Source: an uncultured Eubacteriales bacterium (GTDB lineage: Bacteria; Bacillota; Clostridia; Christensenellales; Borkfalkiaceae). From it: DNA of 12,924 nucleotides. Position 1 is the first letter of the stretch. Each line of letters begins with the position of its first letter. The notes under the pieces are model-generated. The model was not told the DNA's origin. It saw nothing but the letters and a program-made list of their open reading frames with translations, and searched no databases. Shown here piece after piece: positions 6,303 to 12,924 of this stretch. The DNA lies in assembly GCA_905210545.1 (NCBI GenBank), contig CAJLXC010000040.1, forward strand, positions 1 to 12,924. The letters run 5' to 3'. Made by a program: the position numbers and the translations under genes.

Positions 6303-8915
6303 ATGGCTCTTTCGCCGATGATGAAGCATTATGAAGAAATAAAAAGGAAATACAGCGATTGCATAATCTTTTACAGATTAGGCGATTTTTACGAAATGTT
6401 TAACGAAGACGCGGTCAGGGCTTCGGAGTTGCTTAATCTTACTTTAACGGGGCGGGATTGCGGTCTGGCGGAACGCGCGCCTATGTGCGGAGTGCCTTAT
6501 CATGCGGCAGACGTCTATATTTCCAAACTCGTTGCCGCAGGGGAGAAGGTTGCCGTTTGCGAGCAGCTTACAGAACCTAACGGAAAGAATCTCGTTGAAA
6601 GGGACGTCGTGAAAGTGGTTACCGCGGGAACGATAACGAATAACGAGCTTATCGATGAAAAATCCAACAACTTTATTTGTTCCGTTGTCGTGAAAAAAGA
6701 CTCCGCCGCGATCGCATGGGCGGATATTACTACGGGCGAATTTTATGCGAAAGAATTTTTCGGGAAAGATTCTTTTTCCGATCTTTTCAACGAACTTATA
6801 AAAATTTCTCCCGCGGAAATCATCGTGAACGGAGAAGCGGAGATGATTTTAAAAGATTCTCCGATAGTAAGGCAGGCGTTATTGCCTAAACCTGCGTTGT
6901 ATTCCGACAGTGAATTTGAAACGGGCAATGCTGCCGCGTCGCTGAAAAAACAACTCGGAGTGCTTAATTTTGACTCTTTCGGTATAAAGGACGGAAGTTT
7001 GTGCATACGTCCCGCGGGCGCACTTGTTTCTTATCTTAAAGAAACGCAAAAAAACATTCTCGTAAACATAAACGATTTAAAACTCGAGCGAAACAACGAA
7101 TTTATGATGCTCGATTTTAATGCCGTACGCAATCTCGAGCTGGTAAAAACGTTAAGGGACGGAAAAAAATACGGTTCTTTGCTTTGGGTGCTTGATAAAA
7201 CAAAAACGAGCATGGGAGCACGACGTTTGCAAAGCGTTATTCTGTCTCCGCTTAACGATATAGAAAAAATAAATTCAAGACTGGATGCCGTTGAATGTTT
7301 TTTTGACGAAAACACAATCAGACAAAGCATTTCGGAGCTTTTATCTACGGTCAAAGACGTTGGCAGAATTGCGGGTAATATCTCAAACGGAAACCTTACG
7401 CCGAGAGACTGTATCGCTCTTGCGTGTTCGCTTGAAATTATTCCGACAATCAAGTTTCAGTTGTCGGGTTTTTATTGCGACTGCATTACGTCGATTGTAT
7501 CGGGGCTCGGTGATTTTTCGGAAATAGTTTCATTGCTTAAATCCGCAATAGAAGATTCTTCTCCCGAAGGAGAAACGAATAAAAAGGGAAATTATAGATT
7601 TATTAAAAAAGGCTTTAATTCGGAGCTTGACGAGTTGAGAGATCTATACGTCAATGCAAAATCCAAAATTGCCGAAATAGAGTACCGTGAAAGAGAACGT
7701 ACCGGTATCAAGACTCTGAAAATAGGTTATAACCGCGTATTCGGCTATTATATAGAGATAACAAATTCCTTCAAAGATAAAGTTCCGTTCGATTACGTCC
7801 GCAGACAAACGCTTACTAATGCCGAGCGTTTTGTTACGGAAGAGCTTAAAACTCTTGAAGAAAAAATCTTAAATTCGGAGGATAAAGCGTTAGAGCTTGA
7901 AATCAACCTGTTTAACGCGATAAAAAAGAGATTGATAGCCGAAGTACCCGCGCTTCAGCGCGTTGCAGAGTCTTTGGCGGATCTCGATATGTACGTTTCG
8001 TTTGCCACCGTTGCAAAGCATAACGGTTACGTCAGACCGAAAATAGTGGATTCCAAAGTTCCGCTCGATATCGTCGACGGCAGACATCCCGTGGTTGAGT
8101 GCGTTTCTTCGCAAAGGTTTATTCCTAACGACTGTATTCTCGATTGCGGGGAAAACAGAACGATGGTTATTACCGGACCGAATATGGCGGGGAAAAGCAC
8201 TTATATGAGGCAAGTCGCTTTAATTACTCTTATGGCACATATCGGTTCGTTTGTTCCTGCGAGAAGAGCGGATATTCCGCTTACGGACAGGATATTTACA
8301 AGAATAGGTGCAAGCGACAGCCTGATTTCCGATCAGAGTACTTTTATGGTGGAAATGTCCGAAGTTGCGAATATCATTAAAAACGCTACGGATAAAAGCT
8401 TATTGATACTCGACGAGATAGGCAGGGGAACAAGTACTTTCGACGGTCTGTCTATTGCATGGGCGGTTGTTGAATACGTTACGGAAACAATTAAGGCAAA
8501 AACGCTTTTTGCAACGCATTATCACGAGCTGACCGAGCTCGAAGGTATTATGGACGGAGTAAAAAATTATAAAGTTTCCGTTAAAGAACTGCAGGGAAGT
8601 ATAATTTTTTTGAGAAAAATAATGCGAGGCGGCGCAAACAAAAGTTTCGGAATAGAAGTCGCCGAGCTTGCCGGTGTGGATAAAGCAGTTACCGAAAGGG
8701 CTAAAGTTATTTTAAGAAAAATAGAGAAATCGGACTTTACGGTTGCGCAAGAAGACGATTCGTTTTCTAAAACGGGTTTGGCGGGGAGTGCTGACGCCGT
8801 TAAATCGTCCGAAGTGGAAAGAATCGTAAAAGACGTGGATCTTAACAATCTGTCACCGATGCAAGCGTTTAATATTCTTGTCGATTTGCAAGAAAAAGTT
8901 AAAGGGGGAATTTAG
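6303..8915 (+). CDS. mutS: DNA mismatch repair protein MutS
   Basis: Recognises base mismatches and small loops in newly replicated DNA and recruits MutL in an ATP-dependent way. The 870 residues are the usual length for MutS1. The N-terminal domain carries the mismatch-wedging Phe29-Tyr30-Glu31 (GDFYEMF) and the CGVPYHA motif, so it is the repair type and not MutS2. Connector, lever and clamp regions follow. The C-terminal ATPase has Walker A GPNMAGKST at 625-633, signature region SDQSTFMVEM at 676-685, Walker B LLILDEIGRGTSTFDG with Asp704/Glu705, and the His739 switch in ATHYHE. The tail ends with the helix-turn-helix-like LSPMQAFNILVDL dimerisation segment. Two oddities are described in the findings: Asp677 where Gly is usual, and no evident beta-clamp pentapeptide in the linker after the ATPase. 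The start codon has a ribosome binding site, and mutL follows after 4 nt. Confidence 0.97.
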   Translation: MALSPMMKHYEEIKRKYSDCIIFYRLGDFYEMFNEDAVRASELLNLTLTGRDCGLAERAPMCGVPYHAADVYISKLVAAGEKVAVCEQLTEPNGKNLVERDVVKVVTAGTITNNELIDEKSNNFICSVVVKKDSAAIAWADITTGEFYAKEFFGKDSFSDLFNELIKISPAEIIVNGEAEMILKDSPIVRQALLPKPALYSDSEFETGNAAASLKKQLGVLNFDSFGIKDGSLCIRPAGALVSYLKETQKNILVNINDLKLERNNEFMMLDFNAVRNLELVKTLRDGKKYGSLLWVLDKTKTSMGARRLQSVILSPLNDIEKINSRLDAVECFFDENTIRQSISELLSTVKDVGRIAGNISNGNLTPRDCIALACSLEIIPTIKFQLSGFYCDCITSIVSGLGDFSEIVSLLKSAIEDSSPEGETNKKGNYRFIKKGFNSELDELRDLYVNAKSKIAEIEYRERERTGIKTLKIGYNRVFGYYIEITNSFKDKVPFDYVRRQTLTNAERFVTEELKTLEEKILNSEDKALELEINLFNAIKKRLIAEVPALQRVAESLADLDMYVSFATVAKHNGYVRPKIVDSKVPLDIVDGRHPVVECVSSQRFIPNDCILDCGENRTMVITGPNMAGKSTYMRQVALITLMAHIGSFVPARRADIPLTDRIFTRIGASDSLISDQSTFMVEMSEVANIIKNATDKSLLILDEIGRGTSTFDGLSIAWAVVEYVTETIKAKTLFATHYHELTELEGIMDGVKNYKVSVKELQGSIIFLRKIMRGGANKSFGIEVAELAGVDKAVTERAKVILRKIEKSDFTVAQEDDSFSKTGLAGSADAVKSSEVERIVKDVDLNNLSPMQAFNILVDLQEKVKGGI
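8901..8908 (+). promoter_or_regulatory. Ribosome binding site of mutL, decides the start
   Basis: AAAGGGGG lies within the last codons of mutS, 11 nt before the ATG at 8920. An in-frame extension upstream to 8878 is open but would begin with a non-ATG codon, overlap mutS and add 14 residues absent from MutL homologues, which begin just before the IAAGEVVERP motif. This fixes the mutL start at 8920. Confidence 0.7.
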
Positions 8916-8919
8916 TCGA

Positions 8920-10812
8920 ATGAGCGAAATAAATCTTTTAAGCAGTAAAATTTATAATCGTATTGCCGCGGGGGAAGTTGTAGAAAGACCGTTTTCCGTA
9001 GTGAAAGAGTTGGTTGAAAATTCGATTGACGCGGGGTCGAAAAATATCAACGTTGAAATATCCGACGGGGGAAAATCCGTTATAAGAGTTTTTGACGACG
9101 GCTCGGGAATCGAAAAGGATCAACTGAAAAAGGCTTTATTGCCGCACGCAACAAGCAAGATTGCAACGCTTGACGATTTGGACGATATAACGACTCTCGG
9201 GTTCAGAGGGGAAGCTTTGGCGAGTATCGCTTCCGTTTCTAAAATCACGATAACTTCAAAACCCGAGAATCAGCAATCGGGAGCAAGAATTTCTGCGGAG
9301 GGCGGTAATATAGGGGAAATTATCGACGACGCTTCTCCCGACGGTACTGAAATCGTTGTAAGAAACTTGTTTTATAATACCCCCGCAAGAGAAAAGTTTT
9401 TAAAAACCGATCGCGGTGAAGAAAGCGATATATCCGCTATAATGGCAAAGTTTATTTTGGGCAATCCGAACGTGTCTTTTAAATATGTTGCGGACGGCAA
9501 AGTCGTTTTACAATCTTTTGGCGACGGTCTCGAATCCGCTATGATTTCCGTATACGGAAGCGGAATTATAAAAGACTGTTTCTATATCGACTCCGAAAAA
9601 AACGGTATAAAAATTAAAGGGTATATAGGTAAGCAATATTTCAGTAAACCGAACAGATCTTATCAATCGTCTTTTATGAACGGTCGATACGTCGTGAACC
9701 AAACGATATCCGCTGCCATAACAAACGCATATTCCTCTTATATGATGAAAAGGCAATATCCGTTTTATGTGCTATCCGTTGAACTGCCTCCCGAAACCGT
9801 TGACGTAAACGTTCACCCTAACAAAACAGACGTAAGATTTTCCGACAACAGAATTGTTTACGGCGCAATTTATTCCGTGCTTTCAAAAGTCCTTGACGGT
9901 TCGGGCGAAGCGCTGAATATTGTTATTGAGAAAAACAGTATAAATACTAACGATATCACGAATGATTATGTTACACATAACGGATTAAATCAGTCTTCGG
10001 CAATCGTTAAAGAATCTATAAACGTTAAGGGAAACGAGAAAAGTTTACCTTATGAGAATTACTCGTATAATACGTTGTCGTTTTGCGATAGCGGTAAAAT
10101 CGATAATTTGAACGTTGATAGCGACAATAACGCAAAACCCGACGACATTTTTGCCGAAAACAAAGCATATCTCGAAAGCCTTGAAAAGAAGAAGGAAGAA
10201 CTGTTGAATAAGCCTGTTCAACAAGTCGTTGAAATCGAGACGGATTTGAGATTTGTCGGGCAGGTTTTAAATACGTTCTTGGTTTTTGACGACGGAAACG
10301 ATATTTATTTTGTTGATCAGCACGCCGCACACGAAAGAATTTTGTTCGATAAGTTTATGGATCAGATAAAGTCGGGAACAATAGACGTTCAGCCGCTTTT
10401 AATTCCTTATATCGAAAACGTGAATCAAGAAGAGTATACGTTTTTGCTTGATAACATTAAAGCGTTCGACGCACTCGGAATAGAGATTTCCGATTTCGGT
10501 AAAAATTCTATAAAGATTTCAACTCTGCCTACCTGTTTTATCGATATGAACGTTAAGGGTTTTTTATTTGACGTTTTGTCCGATTTACGCGGTCTGAAAT
10601 CTCTATCGATAGATGATATTTTAAGAGAAAAAATTGCGCAAAAAGCCTGTAAAGCGGCTATAAAATCGGGAGATTCCGTAAGCGATGACGAGGTTGTTAT
10701 TGTTGCCGATGCAATTAAAAAGAATATGGGTTTGAAGTGTCCGCACGGAAGACCCGTGGTTGTAAAAATAACGAGAACGGAAATCGATAAATGGTTCAAA
10801 AGAATAGTTTAA
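8920..10812 (+). CDS. mutL: DNA mismatch repair protein MutL (latent endonuclease type)
   Basis: Couples mismatch recognition by MutS to strand incision. The 630 residues comprise an N-terminal GHKL ATPase (about 1-330), a polar, Asn/Ser-rich linker (about 330-445) and a C-terminal dimerisation/nuclease domain. ATPase motifs are IAAGEVVERP (15-24), Glu30 and Asn34 in KELVENSIDAG, Asp59 in DDGSGI, HATSKI, and GFRGEALASI. The C-terminal domain retains the metal-binding elements of self-nicking MutL: DQHAAHE (466-472), ACK (576-578) and CPHGRP (607-612). It also has QPLLIP at 491-496, matching the QEMIVP beta-clamp contact of Bacillus MutL in form and place. A nicking MutL fits a MutH-less, non-methyl-directed repair system. 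Asp477 replaces the last Glu of the DQHA(X)2E(X)4E signature. The gene starts 4 nt after mutS and its 3' end overlaps miaA by 22 nt, so translation of mutS, mutL and miaA is probably coupled. Confidence 0.97.
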   Translation: MSEINLLSSKIYNRIAAGEVVERPFSVVKELVENSIDAGSKNINVEISDGGKSVIRVFDDGSGIEKDQLKKALLPHATSKIATLDDLDDITTLGFRGEALASIASVSKITITSKPENQQSGARISAEGGNIGEIIDDASPDGTEIVVRNLFYNTPAREKFLKTDRGEESDISAIMAKFILGNPNVSFKYVADGKVVLQSFGDGLESAMISVYGSGIIKDCFYIDSEKNGIKIKGYIGKQYFSKPNRSYQSSFMNGRYVVNQTISAAITNAYSSYMMKRQYPFYVLSVELPPETVDVNVHPNKTDVRFSDNRIVYGAIYSVLSKVLDGSGEALNIVIEKNSINTNDITNDYVTHNGLNQSSAIVKESINVKGNEKSLPYENYSYNTLSFCDSGKIDNLNVDSDNNAKPDDIFAENKAYLESLEKKKEELLNKPVQQVVEIETDLRFVGQVLNTFLVFDDGNDIYFVDQHAAHERILFDKFMDQIKSGTIDVQPLLIPYIENVNQEEYTFLLDNIKAFDALGIEISDFGKNSIKISTLPTCFIDMNVKGFLFDVLSDLRGLKSLSIDDILREKIAQKACKAAIKSGDSVSDDEVVIVADAIKKNMGLKCPHGRPVVVKITRTEIDKWFKRIV

Positions 10813-11708
10813 ATAAATTGCTCATTATTTGCGGACCGACCGCAAGCGGGAAAACGGCTCTTGCTGTGGAATGTGCGAAAATTCTTGATACCGAAGTAAT
10901 TTCCGCCGATTCTATGAATGTTTACAGAGGGCTTGACGTCGGCACGGCAAAGCCTGACGATGCGGAAAAAAACGGAGTCGTTCATCACTTAATAGACGTC
11001 GCTTCGCCTTTTGAAAAGTTTTCGGTCGGCGATTATAAAGAAAAGGCAGAGCCGATAGTTAAAAATTTAATAAAAAACAATAAAATTCCGATTATTTGCG
11101 GAGGAACAGGGTTTTATATAAATTCTTTAATTTATGATTTTTCATACGGAAACAGCTCCGGCAATATGGAAGTCAGAACAAAATACACGTCGCTTGCCGA
11201 AGAAAAAGGAGCGGAATACGTTTATTCGATTTTGCAATCGTTAGATCCGGATTCTGCGAGTAAAATACATTGCAACGACGTTAAAAGGGTTGTAAGAGCG
11301 TTGGAGATATACTCTTCGGGAACAAAAAAATCCGATATTAAGGACAGTTTTGTTCCTAAAATAAACTATAAGGCGGTTTCTTTTGATTTTCCGAGAGACG
11401 AGCTATATAAAAGAATCGACCGCCGCGTTGACGAAATGATAAAAAACGGTCTTACGGAAGAAGTACGCGGGTTAAAGAATCAGGGCGTAACGTTAAACAA
11501 TCAATGTATGCAAGGAATCGGTTATAAGGAGATATATTTATATCTGGACGGCGAATATACGTTGAGCGAAGCGATTGAGAAAATTAAACTCAACACGCGC
11601 CATTATGCAAAAAGACAAATAACGTTTTTTAAAAAACTTCCCGGAATAGAATATCTCGTCCCGGGAAACGTTAAAACAATAGCGGAAAAAATTACAGGAG
11701 AAATATGA
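10791..11708 (+). CDS. miaA: tRNA dimethylallyltransferase MiaA
   Basis: Transfers the dimethylallyl group of DMAPP to N6 of A37 in tRNAs that read UNN codons, the step before MiaB. The 305 residues are normal for the family. The P-loop GPTASGKT spans 15-22, the general base is Asp40 in SADSMNVYRG, and GTAKP (51-55), HHLIDV, the CGGTGFYI motif, CNDVKRVVRALEIY, RIDRRVDEMI and the C-terminal NTRHYAKRQITFF are all present. Asn43 stands where Gln is common in DSMQ; I attach little weight to this. The ATG at 10791 overlaps the mutL 3' end by 22 nt and has only a weak purine stretch (CGGAAA) upstream, so it may depend on coupling with mutL. A TTG at 10818 is an unlikely alternative because it would start almost at the P-loop. 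The stop overlaps the next start (ATGA). The mutL-miaA adjacency is widespread in bacteria. Confidence 0.97.
   Translation: MVQKNSLNKLLIICGPTASGKTALAVECAKILDTEVISADSMNVYRGLDVGTAKPDDAEKNGVVHHLIDVASPFEKFSVGDYKEKAEPIVKNLIKNNKIPIICGGTGFYINSLIYDFSYGNSSGNMEVRTKYTSLAEEKGAEYVYSILQSLDPDSASKIHCNDVKRVVRALEIYSSGTKKSDIKDSFVPKINYKAVSFDFPRDELYKRIDRRVDEMIKNGLTEEVRGLKNQGVTLNNQCMQGIGYKEIYLYLDGEYTLSEAIEKIKLNTRHYAKRQITFFKKLPGIEYLVPGNVKTIAEKITGEI
11624..11667 (+). other. Adjacent dyad symmetries in the 3' end of miaA
   Basis: A perfect 14-bp palindrome, GTTTTTTAAAAAAC (11624-11637), is followed directly by a 7-bp inverted repeat, TTCCCGG (11638-11644) and CCGGGAA (11661-11667), with a 16-nt loop. Both lie inside coding sequence for ITFFKKLPG...VPGN, 38 nt or more before the ynbB ATG. 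They could form a hairpin in the message between miaA and ynbB, but there is no T-run after the GC-rich stem, so it is not a standard terminator. It may be chance. Confidence 0.3.
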
Positions 11709-12916
11709 TTGATTTTGAATTGATAGAAAAGGTTGAAAAGAAATTGCAACCGGAATTTGAGAAACTTGAAAAAACGTCGCTTTATAATCAAAATAAGGTG
11801 CTGAACGCTTTCAAAAAAAACAAAATCGCTTTAAGACACTTTTACGGGTCTACGGGATACGGCTATGGCGACGAAGGGAGGGATGCGCTGAATTCTCTTT
11901 TCGCCTCTGTCTTTAATACCGAAGACGCAATTTGTTCTCCGAATATCGTTTCGGGAACGCACGCTTTGGCTGTGTGTCTTTACGGTATCTTAAAGCCCGG
12001 CGATACTTTTTTAAGCATAACAGGAGAGCCTTACGATACCCTTACGGATATAATCGGCGGGCAGGACGTTGGTTCATTGAAAGATTACGGGATTAAATTC
12101 GAAAGTATTCCGCTTGTTGACGGTAAATTTGACTTAAAAGAAATTTATGAACGATTAAAAAACAATACCTATAAAATGGTGTATTTGCAGCGTTCGCGCG
12201 GCTACGACTGGCGAAACGCCCTGTCTTTATGCGAGATAGAATCGGTGGTTAATTTTTTAAGGAACGATTGCGAATTTTCTGATTGCATAATGGTGGATAA
12301 CTGTTACGGTGAATTTATCGACGTCAGAGAACCGACCGAAGCGGGCGCTGATATCGTTGCGGGGTCTATGATTAAAAATCCCGGCGGAGGAATCGCTCCG
12401 ACAGGCGGTTACGTTGCGGGGTTGAAAAAATATGTACAACAAGTCAGAAACAGATTGATTGCTCCGGCTATTGCGGGTGAAGTCGGGTCGTATTATAACG
12501 GTTATCAATATTTTTATCAGGGTTTATTTGTCGCTCCTCACGTTGTAAAAGAAGCATTGAAAGGCGCAATGCTTTTTTCAAGCGTGTTATCCGAATTAGG
12601 TTATGAAACTTTGCCGCATAGGTTTGAAAGGCCGAACGATATAATAACTTCCATCAAATTCGGAGATAAAGATAAACTTGTAGGATTTATACAGACTGTT
12701 CAGTCTAATTCTCCTATAGATAGTTTTGTTACGGTTGAGCCTTGGGAAATGCCCGGATATGAAGACCGCGTTGTTATGGCTGCCGGTTGTTTTGTTCAGG
12801 GTGCTTCAATTGAGTTGTCTGCGGACGCGCCGATAAGACCGCCGTATATCGCTTATTTGCAAGGCGGGCTTACGTACGAACATTGTAAAATCGTTTTAAG
12901 AAATATGAATTTATAA
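11705..12916 (+). CDS. ynbB: PLP-dependent enzyme of the YnbB / 'methionine gamma-lyase family' (aluminium-resistance type)
   Basis: A 403-residue fold-type-I PLP enzyme of the PF06838 family, often annotated as methionine gamma-lyase family or aluminium resistance protein; the physiological reaction is not firmly established. Visible are GSTGYGYGDEGRD (48-60), SGTHALA (83-89), TGEPYDTL (106-113), the DNCYGEF segment carrying the likely cofactor aspartate, and GSMIKNPGGG, whose Lys224 is the expected Schiff-base lysine. The C-terminal half has the family-typical PRxPYIAYLQGGLTYEH-like ending (here starting IRPPYI). The ATG overlaps the miaA stop (ATGA) and has AGGAG at 11696-11700, 4 nt upstream, so it is co-transcribed and probably translationally coupled. 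In Bacillus subtilis ynbB also lies downstream of miaA, but with hfq and hflX/ynbA in between; both are missing here. Family assignment is firm; substrate is unknown. The TAA is 8 nt from the window end, so the operon's continuation cannot be seen. Confidence 0.9.
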   Translation: MIDFELIEKVEKKLQPEFEKLEKTSLYNQNKVLNAFKKNKIALRHFYGSTGYGYGDEGRDALNSLFASVFNTEDAICSPNIVSGTHALAVCLYGILKPGDTFLSITGEPYDTLTDIIGGQDVGSLKDYGIKFESIPLVDGKFDLKEIYERLKNNTYKMVYLQRSRGYDWRNALSLCEIESVVNFLRNDCEFSDCIMVDNCYGEFIDVREPTEAGADIVAGSMIKNPGGGIAPTGGYVAGLKKYVQQVRNRLIAPAIAGEVGSYYNGYQYFYQGLFVAPHVVKEALKGAMLFSSVLSELGYETLPHRFERPNDIITSIKFGDKDKLVGFIQTVQSNSPIDSFVTVEPWEMPGYEDRVVMAAGCFVQGASIELSADAPIRPPYIAYLQGGLTYEHCKIVLRNMNL

Positions 12917-12924
12917 TAAAGTAT

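Noticed and set aside
11625..11667. Programmed -1 frameshift at T6A6 in miaA with the downstream stem as stimulator.
   Set aside because: In the zero frame the codons TTT TTT AAA AAA CTT do not give an X XXY YYZ slippery heptamer, the stem starts too close, and the shifted frames soon stop without adding a domain.

Overview
The window is a dense chromosomal segment of bacterial housekeeping genes, with no mobile element, CRISPR array, RNA gene or phage gene that I can see. The DNA is moderately A+T-rich by eye and uses the standard bacterial code (TAA, TAG and TGA stops all occur). Gene content and order point to a Gram-positive Firmicutes/Clostridia-type organism: a cysteine desulfurase paired with a ThiI that lacks the rhodanese domain, a MutL carrying the latent-endonuclease motifs of MutH-less bacteria, and the order miaB-mutS-mutL-miaA-ynbB, a compact form of the Bacillus/Clostridium arrangement. 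The lineage is an inference, not an identification.

Region 1 (1-2570, + strand): the 3' end of an unrecognised gene open to the left edge, then a NifS/IscS-family cysteine desulfurase and thiI in one tight operon (10-nt and 2-nt gaps). Together they look like the short tRNA s4U8 thiolation route known from Bacillus, in which a dedicated desulfurase passes sulfur directly to ThiI.

Region 2 (2572-4803, - strand): one class A penicillin-binding protein (glycosyltransferase plus transpeptidase, with a C-terminal beta-rich extension). It converges on thiI with a single base between the stop codons and diverges from miaB across a 122-bp intergenic region.

Region 3 (4804-12916, + strand): a near-consensus promoter that abuts the miaB start codon, followed by miaB, mutS, mutL, miaA and a ynbB-type PLP enzyme. 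Spacing is 51 nt, 4 nt, a 22-nt overlap and a 4-nt overlap, which suggests one operon. MiaA and MiaB are consecutive steps of ms2i6A37 formation in tRNA, and MutS and MutL are the core of mismatch repair. Three enzymes of the window (NifS-type desulfurase, ThiI, MiaB) concern sulfur chemistry or tRNA thiolation.

I found no convincing undescribed system. The points worth a second look are modest: the leaderless-looking promoter/start arrangement of miaB, missing Shine-Dalgarno sequences at both first genes of transcription units, substitutions in conserved motifs of MutS and MutL, apparent lack of a beta-clamp motif in the MutS tail, the zero-gap convergent junction, and the unidentified partial gene at the left edge.
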